Origin: Muribaculaceae bacterium Isolate-013 (NCI)
GTDB taxonomy: Bacteria; Bacteroidota; Bacteroidia; Bacteroidales; Muribaculaceae
Length of the DNA stretch: 61,740 nucleotides
Direction of reading: 5' to 3'
Assembly (NCBI GenBank): GCA_004102785.1
Contig: SCEJ01000014.1
Location: 1-61,740, forward strand
Shown here: piece after piece, positions 38,101-45,817 of the stretch
Layout of the letters: every line of letters starts with the position of its first letter
Numbering within the stretch: position 1 is the first letter of the stretch
Notes under the pieces: model-generated
The model's database searches: none
Seen by the model: the letters and a program-made list of their open reading frames with translations, nothing else
What the model was told of the DNA's origin: nothing
Made by a program: the position numbers and the translations under genes

Positions 38101-41100
38101 ATCGACAAACTCCGCGCACAGGGTAAAGGCTGTATGCGCATTGTCGGCGATGTTGACCTTGTTAACCAGACGAATAACAAGAAATTCGAGGTTACGGTTG
38201 ATATATACTTTTATTCGCCCTACGGCAAGGAATACGATTTCGTTGCCCGTAATGTAGGTTTGCGAATACAGGGTACCAGTTCGACGACATACCCGCGTAA
38301 AAACTACCGTATCTATTTACTCCGAGAGCAATACGGTTGCACTCTGGAGGTTAACGGAGTTCCGGTTCCGGATATGACTTACAGTTTCAAGCCGGGGGCG
38401 CGTCCTGTATCAATCTTCTGTCTGAAGGCGGATTTTTCGGATTCGTCGAGTACGCACAACACCGGCGGCGTTCGTATAGTTAACGATATTTTCCGCCGCT
38501 GTGGCTGGCTCACACCCCCGCAAGCTGCCTATAAAGGTGACTACGATGTGCGCGTGGGCGTTGACGGTTTCCCGATAAACCTTTTCTACGACAACAACGG
38601 CGAGGGAGTGGCGAAATTCCTCGGTAAATACAATTTCAACAACGAGAAATCGGAATCGCACCAAGTTTACGGGTTCGAGGGTATCGAAGGTTTCAACGAT
38701 GAAGCAGCCCTCGGCGGTGAACGTAATCGCTGTATCTGTGTCGAGTTCCTGAACAACTCGGCGGCTCTCTGTCTGTTCGGCACGGCTGACATGACGAATT
38801 TCGATGATGAATTGGAGTTCCGATTTAAGGCCGACACCAAATGGGCAGACGCTCACGAGGACGACAAAGCGGCAGTTATACGCTTATGGTCGTGGATTCA
38901 GAGTTGTAAGGGCAATCCGTCGAAATTCCTCCGCGAATATACGCAGTATTTCGCCAATGAAGCCCCGTTCGCATGGTACGCGCTGACGAACTATTTCATG
39001 GCGGTGGATAACCGCGCGAAAAACATGATGTTCGCAACGTGGGATGGCCTTATATGGTACATTTTGCCCTACGATATGGATACGCTTTTCGGCGAACGAA
39101 ACGATTCGTACCTGAAATTCGATTACATGATTGATTTCGATACCGTGGACGAGAGCCAAGGCGCGTACTGTTTCGCCGGACATGATTCGGTACTCTGGGA
39201 ACTCGTTCGCGGTTGCCCCGAAAAACTCGCCGAGGTTGCCCGTTCTATCCGTTCGGTGATGTCAACGGAGTACGTTCTGGACGTGTTCAACAACCAATTT
39301 ATGGGCGAATGGTGCGAACGTATCTACAATAAGGACGGAGAATATAAATATATTCTTCCGCTCATCGAAGAAGGGCGCGACTATCTCTACGCCCTTCAGG
39401 GTTCGCGCTACGCTCATCGTACCTATACAATCGTTAACCGCTTCAACCTTCTGGATTCGGAGTATTGCGCCGGCACATACCGCGACGACGCGTTCCCGGT
39501 GTATTTCTCGTATAACTTTGCGGCGAATCCTCGCAACGTGAAGATAACGGCGGCGGAAAGATTTTGTTTCGGCTATGGCTACACCAACGGCGACCCCACG
39601 GTTTCTGGCCTCCGTGCAAATGGCCAAGGTGACGAAATAACTCTTACCTTCAAACAAAATCTTATCATCAACGACCCGCAGAACATTTACGGGGCCTCTC
39701 GTATTCAGTCGCTCAACCTTACGGACATAAGTCACGCTATTGTCGGAACGCTTAACCTTAACAAGTGTATTCGCCTCCGCAATCTTGACGCTTCTTGCTC
39801 GACTGGGCAGAAGGCTCTCACAGGCCTGATTCTCGAAAATTGCCGGAACCTCCGTTCTCTTGATGTTAACGGACTGAACGGCCTTACCTCTCTGAATCTG
39901 GCCGAAAATCGTAAACTCGAAACTCTCGACGCGGCAGATACGCAGCTTACAAACGTGATATTCGCACAAGGCGGAACGATGTCAACGGCAAAGTTACCGG
40001 CCTCGCTCCAGACGCTCGAATTACGATACCTTCAGAACCTCGCGCCCGACGCGCTGACCTTCTCCGGAACTCCGGCGGTTACTCGCCTTGTCGTTGATAA
40101 CTGTCCGCTGATTGACTGGCAGACCCTTCTCAACCGTTGCCCCTCTACGACCTACCTCCGTGTTACGGGCATAGACGAGAGCGGTCGCGGTGAACTCCTC
40201 CGCAAGTTCCTGACGATGAAGGGTGTCGATGAAAACGGTAACAACGTGACGACTTGCCGCCTCGTAGGTACTTACCAACTCACGAAATACCTCGAAGAAT
40301 CGGAGTTCAACGAGTTACAGGCCCATTTCCCCGAACTGAACATAAAGCAGCCGGAATGGACAGTTATAAAGTACGATGAAACGGTGTCAGATTCAAAAAA
40401 TATCTCAAACCTCGATAACGAAACGGGCTACGACTACGACAACACTTTCAAACCGTCGGCGCACGTCGCCGCTATCATGGCGAAGCGTCACCGCGTAATG
40501 GCTAAATATGTAGCGTCCGGCAAAATGCTTGTTTGTCCTCTCGACGATACCGATAGCCGCCGTTATCACGACGGCACGGAGGCCAATACGCAAGGGTTCA
40601 ACCACCCGACGAAGGCAGACGAAGGCGATTTCATGATGTACGAGCCTGACCGTTGGTGCAAGGGTATCGACGATTTTATTAACCGTTGCCATTACCACTG
40701 CTTCAGCTCTCTGAAGGCTGTAACGCAGCCGGAGGGCCGTAAACTTTACCCGGAAGATATGGAGTTGCACGACCGCGCAGCTTGCCGAGTGGCTACCACT
40801 TACACCACCTTTGACGACTGCCTCGCGGTTTACGATGATTACCGCGTATATGTTGCCCCGGTGAAGGGTTACAAGCAAGCACGATGGCCGGCCGTGAACT
40901 CATCGGTTTACGGCGCGGTGTTCCTCGACGCAGACAACAACGTGGTGGGTCGTGCCGCAGCCAATAGCGGACGAATGACCGAAGGCTCTTACCTGTTTAC
41001 CTCCGTTCCGGCCAACGCTGAAAAAATCGCGTTCACCTGCCACGCCGACGCTCCTTTCTCCTTCGTATGGCTTACCACCTCGCCGGAGATTCACGCTATC

Positions 41101-41919
41101 GAGCCGGACGCATGGCGAACCGGCCAATGGCTTGCCGGTGTTGTGAAAGCCTATTACGGTAATTTGCAGATTCGCAGTATTACGGGCGTTTCGGCGACCG
41201 TCAGCGTATCACAATCGCAGTTCGTTGATTACTGCCGCAGACGTGGTGAGGGATTCACCCCGATAACGTACCCAATGCACCGCGATATTGCTTGTTTGTT
41301 CTGGGCCAACTATGGCGACCGTGACAGTTCAGGCGTGTGCGGATATGGCTCCGGCTCAAATACTACCGTTCAAGGCTTGACCGCCTTCCTCGGCATGAAG
41401 GACACCATAGCGAACCCGGCTAATGCTATCGGTGCGGCCGGAGGCTGGTATTACGACGATACGCAGACGTTACGAAATGCGACATCTATCAACGCCATAG
41501 GTTACGAAAATCTTTGGGGCAATGTCGCAGAATGGATGGGCGGAGTTACCTCCGATTACTACGTTTGGAAATTTACCGAGTACGGAACCGGTGAAGAAAG
41601 AACCGTCAAGAGTGGTACAATCTCCGATTCATGGATTACCGAATTACATAACGGTCGTTTCATGGACGTGGTGCCGGTGTTGCTCAACGCCACAGAAACA
41701 ACCCACTACGGCGACAAATTCTGGTGTTCCAACTCGTCGGCCCGTGTGGTGTACCGCTCCCACTACTACGCCAGCTCGAGCGCCGGTGTTTCGTACACGA
41801 ACGCGTTCAACGATTCATCGAGCACGAGCGCGTGGGGCGGGTCGCGCCTTGCCTTCATCGGAGAAATCGAATATACGTTAAACGTCGCGGCCTTCTTGGA
41901 GGCCGAGGCCATAGCCTAA
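35161..41919 (+). CDS. Giant tail receptor-binding protein, target of the DGR
   Basis: A 2252-residue tail protein. Visible parts: N-terminal coiled coil (about 50-120); beta-rich domains; a LamG/concanavalin-like domain (about 777-950); a CotH-like domain (about 1010-1400) with GTSSTTYPRKNYRIYL and LPYDMDTLFG; leucine-rich repeats (about 1518-1675); and a C-terminal C-type-lectin fold of the formylglycine-enzyme type (about 1950-2245) with GNVAEWMGG near 2120. The variable repeat covers residues 2192-2231, where the diversified residues (from RSHYYASSSAG to SAWGGSRLAF) would form the ligand surface. Adenine-directed changes in the DGR alter only these residues, so the phage can switch receptors. 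Confidence 0.87.
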   Translation: MADTTQQFIDNLITVIWNAEDPESVTNEMVARVFDFLNKGYKDLLTNNSAVATEKAERQAADAALQRTIDTLKLALQTVTRKASDAQTAAATNRTAINNLLGKNASTAIENFNEIITFLNGIKDSDSLVALLSAIDERITENAKKIREQGYSISELQYKTELLEAGFKVEDNGYNLNALTEAGFYFLEGPTDEILIVYRYAGPNAVGKPTTYHFVQYLFTAGGLKFRNGRAAGLTAAAEWEDWQGVGQKGAGNLINVTELVPPENGFYDLQAAIEAVPATHRALGRWITYRLGTGDWETKQFKGSTLTQWEKAESWEDTGGKGTITGIKLNNIPVNPDAEGIVNITVDEVEVDETLNDKSTNPVQNNVVTQAITDLQGKTVADLDATMNDEGTEIHLAIINDQRQEIAGCDIPVSTGGSGETGATAKIILSASVDNDTIREGSPVKLLYRYDHQYLGGDQGGESTGQRADIEITVKNGAVTTFTTTLNDVAAGDYELDITSYVRSGTTDITVKASVIDPETGATRTRQATARVKAMTLTLSSAYSLANSIAGGGYGPYDTVAIPFTVSGSGRKTITLYLDGEAYDTKEVTKSGKTNGSFTVPLSGLTVGRHNVQMVAELEASDTLTLRSESIFIDLLKKPATGYAPAPFIGTMIIFPDGRIFENNDYLTPTLEIGQFERLDFDFVVFDPDTTPASMDVYHDGVVTQSITAPRTVQRYTNRFTAPGTEAMKFKTGETDYLFNIEVVESDIDLIEVTDSLRVRLSAAGRSNAEGNPGVWEFEGITTDFHGFDWSNNGWTGDALLLTNGASITINDTPFAKDATATGFTVEAELMCSNVSDRNGVVMSCFADGVGFEMTTEQARMVVSGGQELETKFAPDIPIKIAFVVESKNENRLLHLYVNGIRDRSLQYQAAASLMQINPAKITVSSDAADVELRNVRIYDRALSDDEMLSNFMVDRSTADEMVILFQKNDILNDEDAVDIDKLRAQGKGCMRIVGDVDLVNQTNNKKFEVTVDIYFYSPYGKEYDFVARNVGLRIQGTSSTTYPRKNYRIYLLREQYGCTLEVNGVPVPDMTYSFKPGARPVSIFCLKADFSDSSSTHNTGGVRIVNDIFRRCGWLTPPQAAYKGDYDVRVGVDGFPINLFYDNNGEGVAKFLGKYNFNNEKSESHQVYGFEGIEGFNDEAALGGERNRCICVEFLNNSAALCLFGTADMTNFDDELEFRFKADTKWADAHEDDKAAVIRLWSWIQSCKGNPSKFLREYTQYFANEAPFAWYALTNYFMAVDNRAKNMMFATWDGLIWYILPYDMDTLFGERNDSYLKFDYMIDFDTVDESQGAYCFAGHDSVLWELVRGCPEKLAEVARSIRSVMSTEYVLDVFNNQFMGEWCERIYNKDGEYKYILPLIEEGRDYLYALQGSRYAHRTYTIVNRFNLLDSEYCAGTYRDDAFPVYFSYNFAANPRNVKITAAERFCFGYGYTNGDPTVSGLRANGQGDEITLTFKQNLIINDPQNIYGASRIQSLNLTDISHAIVGTLNLNKCIRLRNLDASCSTGQKALTGLILENCRNLRSLDVNGLNGLTSLNLAENRKLETLDAADTQLTNVIFAQGGTMSTAKLPASLQTLELRYLQNLAPDALTFSGTPAVTRLVVDNCPLIDWQTLLNRCPSTTYLRVTGIDESGRGELLRKFLTMKGVDENGNNVTTCRLVGTYQLTKYLEESEFNELQAHFPELNIKQPEWTVIKYDETVSDSKNISNLDNETGYDYDNTFKPSAHVAAIMAKRHRVMAKYVASGKMLVCPLDDTDSRRYHDGTEANTQGFNHPTKADEGDFMMYEPDRWCKGIDDFINRCHYHCFSSLKAVTQPEGRKLYPEDMELHDRAACRVATTYTTFDDCLAVYDDYRVYVAPVKGYKQARWPAVNSSVYGAVFLDADNNVVGRAAANSGRMTEGSYLFTSVPANAEKIAFTCHADAPFSFVWLTTSPEIHAIEPDAWRTGQWLAGVVKAYYGNLQIRSITGVSATVSVSQSQFVDYCRRRGEGFTPITYPMHRDIACLFWANYGDRDSSGVCGYGSGSNTTVQGLTAFLGMKDTIANPANAIGAAGGWYYDDTQTLRNATSINAIGYENLWGNVAEWMGGVTSDYYVWKFTEYGTGEERTVKSGTISDSWITELHNGRFMDVVPVLLNATETTHYGDKFWCSNSSARVVYRSHYYASSSAGVSYTNAFNDSSSTSAWGGSRLAFIGEIEYTLNVAAFLEAEAIA
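41734..41852 (+). repeat. DGR variable repeat (VR)
   Basis: 119 bases aligned without gaps to the template repeat at 42014-42132 (offset 280). There are 11 differences, all at template adenines: to C once, T four times, G six times. It encodes residues 2192-2231 of the tail protein. The invariant GC-rich end GGGTCGCGCCTTGC fits the initiation site of mutagenic homing. Confidence 0.95.
41888..41905 (+). other. Hairpin 36 bases after the VR
   Basis: CGGCCT (41888-41893) pairs with AGGCCG (41900-41905) around TCTTGG, inside the last codons of the target gene. In phage BPP-1 a hairpin after the VR is required for efficient homing; this is a candidate equivalent. Confidence 0.4.
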
Positions 41920-42013
41920 CCGAATAAACTTGAACGTATGATGTTAAACGATACACGAGGGCGCAGCCCTCCCACCGCAGAGCAGCCCCCGAAATGGTAG
42001 ATTTCCCCAATCG

Positions 42014-42132
42014 TCGTCGGCCCGTGTGGTGTACCGCTCCAACAACAACGCCAACTCGAACGCCGGTGTTTCGTACACGAACGCGAACAACGATTCATCG
42101 AACACGAACGCGTGGAACGGGTCGCGCCTTGC
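42014..42132 (+). repeat. DGR template repeat (TR)
   Basis: 119 bases with 28 adenines, mainly in AAC codons (TR-coded Asn), 11 of which differ in the VR. AAC is the preferred DGR template codon because changes at its two A's reach many residues without making stops. It lies 94 bases after the target gene's stop and 195 bases before the reverse transcriptase gene. Confidence 0.95.
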
Positions 42133-42327
42133 ACTCAAAGCGTTAATTTGCCAAAATCGAAAATATATAGTTTCTCGTATCGTCAGCGAGAAGCAGGGGA
42201 GAGAGCCACGGCACAGCCGTCCACAGGACGGAACGCCGAAACATCACGCGCAGGGGTGGAGTTTAGTAGGGCCAGCAATGGCAGCCGAATAACTTAGGCC
42301 CCAGAAAATGAAGGCAAAACAAACAAC
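42133..42327 (+). ncRNA. Probable DGR template RNA 3' region
   Basis: 195 bases without a gene between TR and reverse transcriptase. It holds inverted repeats such as CGTCAGCGAG neighbours and GTCCACAGGAC and is the expected place for the structured RNA part that recruits the enzyme for cDNA priming (as in BPP-1). Structure not computed. Confidence 0.5.
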
Positions 42328-43761
42328 ATGAAACGTATAAAGGATTCCGAAATAATTCCGCTGATTGTCGCCCCGTCCAATATCCGGGAATCTATTGCAG
42401 CCGTACTCCGTGGAACTGCCCGAAAGCAGTCTAAACAGGGGCGCGAGATTCTTGCGCATATCGACGGGATAGAGGCATGGCTGGCCGCTGAAATATCGGC
42501 GGGCGTGTTTCGACTTACCTCCTACGGAGAGGAGATAATTACCGAAGGAGGGAAGAAACGGCGGATTCAATTCCTTTACTCGTATTATGAAAAAATAGGT
42601 ATTCATGCAATAATGAATATCGTCGAGGAACTGACGTTCAAAAAGTTGATACGAACCACCGGGGCATCGCTGAAAAACCGTGGTACGCACGACCTTCTGA
42701 AGCTGATACGCCGCGACCTCGAATTATACCCCGATGAAATACAATATGTTTACGAGGACGATATTACGAAATTCTACGAAAGCATATTGCAGGACATCAT
42801 GATGGACACGTTACGCCGCTTATTCAAAGGGCCGATAATCCTTACCCTTCTGGAACGGTTTGTGCGTTTCCTCGTCCGTGGGCTGTCTATTGGGTTACGC
42901 AGCTCCCAACATTTCGGCAACCTCCTTTTATCGGTATGGCTCGACCACCACGTTAAGGACAAACACCGCTTCAAATTTTATTATCGTTATTGTGACGATA
43001 AGAGGGCGTTCGGTTGTGATAAGCCGACACTTTGGAAATTGAGCGGTATCGTTCACGAACAGGTCGAGGGCATAGGGCTGAAGGTGAAAGCGAATGAACG
43101 TATTTACCCGGTTTCACAGGGTATCGACTTTGTCGGATATGACATTTACAAGGATTATACTCGTATTCGTAAGCGCAACAAGAAGAAGGCAGCCCGTCGC
43201 CTCCACAAAATCAAAAGCAAACGCCGACGCGCTGAAATACTCGCGTCGTTTTACTCGCTCTGCAAACACGCAGACGCTAAACATCTTTTTTACAAAATAA
43301 CAGGCTTAAAAATGGCTGATTACTCAAATCTTAAATCGTTGGCCGACCTCGGTATCTCGACATCGCCGGGAGTGCGTCGGAACGGTCAGAAAAATTTTAC
43401 TTGCCGCGAGGTCACTCTTAACGCGCTCGTAGGCTCGACGCTTTGTATTCTGGATTTCCAAACAGGCGTTTCGACAAAGTGGTCGCGTAGAGAACACAAG
43501 GAAGCGGTGGCCAACGGTGACACGGAGGCAAAGGAGAAAACGAAATATCTCGTTTGCGCCCGTCTTATCGTCCCGAACCGGGCGCAGCTTGCGGCCTGTA
43601 ACTTACCCCTGAAGAAGGGCGACGTGGTTAAATTCTTTACCGGCTATCCTGATATGTGCGATATATGCGACGCGCTGAAAGAAAAGGAACTACTGGGCGA
43701 GAATAAGGTGACTATGGCGCGTAACGCACAGGGTAATTTTACCGAATATCTTTTCACTTAA
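42328..43761 (+). CDS. DGR reverse transcriptase with C-terminal extension
   Basis: A 477-residue reverse transcriptase. Motif A DDITKFYES lies at about 144-152. The DGR-type motif IGLRSSQHFGN lies at about 188-198, where the usual group II QG is replaced. The active site is YCDD (221-224), and FVGYD follows near 268. It copies the TR RNA into cDNA with errors at adenines. Residues about 330-477 form an extension not expected in a minimal DGR enzyme (usual length about 300-400); it has beta-rich parts and Lys/Arg patches. Avd, the usual partner, is not seen nearby. Confidence 0.93.
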   Translation: MKRIKDSEIIPLIVAPSNIRESIAAVLRGTARKQSKQGREILAHIDGIEAWLAAEISAGVFRLTSYGEEIITEGGKKRRIQFLYSYYEKIGIHAIMNIVEELTFKKLIRTTGASLKNRGTHDLLKLIRRDLELYPDEIQYVYEDDITKFYESILQDIMMDTLRRLFKGPIILTLLERFVRFLVRGLSIGLRSSQHFGNLLLSVWLDHHVKDKHRFKFYYRYCDDKRAFGCDKPTLWKLSGIVHEQVEGIGLKVKANERIYPVSQGIDFVGYDIYKDYTRIRKRNKKKAARRLHKIKSKRRRAEILASFYSLCKHADAKHLFYKITGLKMADYSNLKSLADLGISTSPGVRRNGQKNFTCREVTLNALVGSTLCILDFQTGVSTKWSRREHKEAVANGDTEAKEKTKYLVCARLIVPNRAQLAACNLPLKKGDVVKFFTGYPDMCDICDALKEKELLGENKVTMARNAQGNFTEYLFT

Positions 43762-43773
43762 CAATATATCGAC

Positions 43774-44250
43774 ATGAAAACGAGAGAAATATCATGTTCC
43801 GAGGTGCTTGCGCCTATCGAGTGCATAAACCCACGCCGCGACCGCTGGGCGGTGCGCTGGAATCACCACCGCGACGAGGAGCGCGGATGGCTGGCCGTTG
43901 AAATGATTACCGACGGCCGTCCGACTATTGACGAGATACGCGACGCAGTGGCGGAGTATTTCGACGCACAGACCCAGGACCGAATCGCTAATACGTTCTT
44001 TTGGAATGGACGGAAGGTAAGGCTGACAGACGCGGCACAGCGTAATTTTCTGTTTGCGGTGTACTCGCTCGATAAGACCGGCGAAATCGACCGCGCCCCG
44101 TTCATCGGACTGCTGGAGGCTGATACGGACGCAGCCGCAGCCGACGAACTGGGCGATATGGTCGCAGCCATGTGGACGCACATCAAAGAGTGCCGAGCCG
44201 CAGGAATCGAAGCGAAAAACGCCGTCGATTACTCACAATACGAGTTATAA
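43774..44250 (+). CDS. Possible tail fibre assembly protein (DUF4376-like), after the RT
   Basis: A 158-residue acidic protein, last gene of the late operon. FFWNGRKVRLTDAAQRNF resembles the C-terminal DUF4376 domain of phage tail-fibre-assembly proteins. It is not like Avd, which is a small basic four-helix bundle. A chaperone for the giant fibre is one reading. It overlaps the integrase gene tail-to-tail by 6 bases. Confidence 0.5.
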   Translation: MKTREISCSEVLAPIECINPRRDRWAVRWNHHRDEERGWLAVEMITDGRPTIDEIRDAVAEYFDAQTQDRIANTFFWNGRKVRLTDAAQRNFLFAVYSLDKTGEIDRAPFIGLLEADTDAAAADELGDMVAAMWTHIKECRAAGIEAKNAVDYSQYEL

Positions 44251-45399
44251 CATATCGTCGAAGGCAGACACCCCGGCGACGCGGTTTTCTTTCATTATGT
44301 GGGCGTATATCATGGTGGTTGTTACCGAGGTATGCCCCAAGAGTTTTGAAAGAGTGCCAAGGTCGCCGGAGTTCTTTTTGTAGTAAAGGGTGGCGAAGGT
44401 GTGCCGGGCAGCTTTCGCGCTGACCGCTTTTTCGATACCTTCACGTTTACAGATTCTTTTTATTATTCTGTTGAACGCCTGGTCCGTCGGCAATTTCCTG
44501 AACAGATTGCCACGATACCGTCCGTCGCGGTAGTATTCGGCCAATTCAGCCGCCGGACGCGATAGCGGCATATTTACGCGCGTGCGTGTCTTGATTCTCT
44601 GGTAATGGATTTCGCCGCCGCTTATCTGCTCTAAATGCAACGCTCTGGCGTCGGATATGTGCATGGCCGTGAATGTCATAAACAGGAAGAAGCGAAGCAC
44701 GTCCTGTTCTCCTTCGTCAAGAATGGCGGAGCGATAGAGGCTTGTCAGTTTGTTTAATTCCTGTTCGGTAAGAAATATAACAGCAGGGTCGGCGGCCGGA
44801 ACCCGATACACCTCGAACGGGTTAACCTTCACTTTCCCGGCTCTCATAGCCGCATAATAGTGCATACGGATAACGCACATATTTTTGCGTATTGTTCCGG
44901 CGTTGTTATTGTGCTTATCTCGGAGGTGGGCGGCATATACGCGCAGCCATTCGGGCGTTATCTCGGCTATCTGGAGCCGTGGGTTATAGTGCTGGAGTTT
45001 CGTTAACGCCGCTTTGTGGTGCCGGATTGTTTCGGGCTGCATGGCCGTGCGCAGCTCGTCGAGGTGCCGGAAGGCGTATTCAAGAAAATTCATCGTTTCA
45101 CCCGGACGACGGTAGAGCGCGAGAAAACTGTCTTTCGTGAGTGTTTCGCCCGTGAGCCTCGCCCGGACGAGTATGTCCGAGATTTTCGCTTTCGTGTTGG
45201 AAATTATAAGGTTCTTATCTTTTACCTCCTGACCGCGCCCCTTGATTCTCTCCGTTACCGGGTCCCATTCCGCACCCGTTACCGCTATATCCAGAGGGAG
45301 GCGGATTTTTATACGCTCGATGTTTAACACCGCATACAGAGCGGCGCGGCCGTCCGCTCTTTCGCTCTCATTTCGCCGCTTGATTGTTACTTTCGCCAT
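44245..45399 (-). CDS. int: Prophage tyrosine integrase
   Basis: A 384-residue tyrosine recombinase with an N-terminal arm-binding domain, core-binding SAM-like domain (about 105-205), and catalytic domain. The nucleophile is in TTTMIYAHI near the C-terminus; ARHTFAT supplies the second Arg. The first catalytic Arg position reads TAMHISDAR (His in the place of Arg) and the usual His before ARHTFAT reads Lys (SAKAARHTFAT). Such substitutions occur in Bacteroidetes recombinases, and adjacent Arg/His residues may compensate. It starts 160 bases from the attachment core. Confidence 0.85.
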   Translation of the reverse strand: MAKVTIKRRNESERADGRAALYAVLNIERIKIRLPLDIAVTGAEWDPVTERIKGRGQEVKDKNLIISNTKAKISDILVRARLTGETLTKDSFLALYRRPGETMNFLEYAFRHLDELRTAMQPETIRHHKAALTKLQHYNPRLQIAEITPEWLRVYAAHLRDKHNNNAGTIRKNMCVIRMHYYAAMRAGKVKVNPFEVYRVPAADPAVIFLTEQELNKLTSLYRSAILDEGEQDVLRFFLFMTFTAMHISDARALHLEQISGGEIHYQRIKTRTRVNMPLSRPAAELAEYYRDGRYRGNLFRKLPTDQAFNRIIKRICKREGIEKAVSAKAARHTFATLYYKKNSGDLGTLSKLLGHTSVTTTMIYAHIMKENRVAGVSAFDDML

Positions 45400-45459
45400 T
45401 TTGGGTGTGCCAACTTTTGTGACGACATTTTTTGTAACGCTCTGATTTTGAGCCTACAT

Positions 45460-45474
45460 TTGTGCCGACATTGT
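45460..45474 (+). repeat. Prophage integrase arm-type repeat, right
   Basis: TTGTGCCGACATTGT, identical to 287-301 at the left end of the prophage. Confidence 0.5.
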
Positions 45475-45532
45475 TTGAAAATTGACTACCGACGGGGCGT
45501 AAGTAATCCGCTGATAATCTGCTATATAAGCA

Positions 45533-45558
45533 AAAAACCCGACCGAAGTCGAGTTTTT
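45533..45558 (-). terminator. Terminator next to the middle att core
   Basis: On the minus strand ACTCGAC-TTCG-GTCGGGT (7 pairs, one G-U) forms a stable tetraloop hairpin followed by TTTTTTGC. It would end a tRNA-Phe transcript reading through this core. Confidence 0.7.
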
Positions 45559-45560
45559 TC

Positions 45561-45573
45561 GTGGTGCCACCAG
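45561..45573. other. att core between prophage and mobilizable element
   Basis: GTGGTGCCACCAG, identical to 13 bases at 234-246 and 61225-61237. Confidence 0.85.
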
Positions 45574-45717
45574 CACCTGAGTTTCTGAATGAATACGAAT
45601 GAATTTGAATGGCTTGTTTAGGCAAAATACTGAATAATAGTGCAATATGAACTTTGATGAATTTTGGGAATTTTCAGATTTATTCAAAAAACGTGGTGAC
45701 CTGCGTGGTGACCCGAC

Positions 45718-45749
45718 TTGACAAAATGCGGTTTGGGTTGTTATATTTG
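45718..45749 (+). promoter_or_regulatory. Integrase promoter
   Basis: TTG (45718-45720), 21 bases, TATATTTG (45742-45749): a good Bacteroidetes promoter, directly after the GTGGTGACC repeats. Confidence 0.7.
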
Positions 45750-45817
45750 CAGAACCAAAGTGGCTGATTGTGAATAACTGTGAACGCCACCACTCAGAAA
45801 TTTATAACATCGAAGAT

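Larger units (their letters stand above)
234..45573. mobile_element. Complete siphovirus-like prophage carrying a diversity-generating retroelement
   Basis: The region is flanked by 13-base direct repeats of the tRNA-Phe 3' end. It contains a repressor, replication and modification genes, head, portal, terminase, tail and lysis genes, a reverse transcriptase with template and variable repeats, and an integrase next to the right repeat. Inside each repeat lies TTGTGCCGACATTGT (287-301 and 45460-45474), a likely integrase arm site. All recognised structural genes are full length, so the prophage looks intact. No contractile sheath gene was recognised, and the tape measure is long. Confidence 0.88.
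45400..45817. other. Junction of prophage and mobilizable element
   Basis: About 420 bases without a gene. It holds the integrase upstream region, the arm repeat (45460-45474), a terminator hairpin (45535-45558), the att core (45561-45573), the GTGGTGACC repeats (45692-45714) and the promoter of the next integrase (45718-45749). Confidence 0.8.

Noticed and set aside
42026-42292. Open frame running through the template repeat
   Set aside because: It mirrors the tail-gene frame only over the TR and then reads into the structured RNA region. The TR acts as RNA template, not as a gene.
43774-44250. The gene after the RT as Avd
   Set aside because: It is acidic and longer than Avd, with a DUF4376-like stretch instead of a small basic helical bundle.
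234-45573. Mu-like transposable phage (as in Hankyphage, which also has a DGR)
   Set aside because: There is no MuA/MuB-type transposase. The prophage has a tyrosine integrase and lies between copies of a tRNA 3' end.
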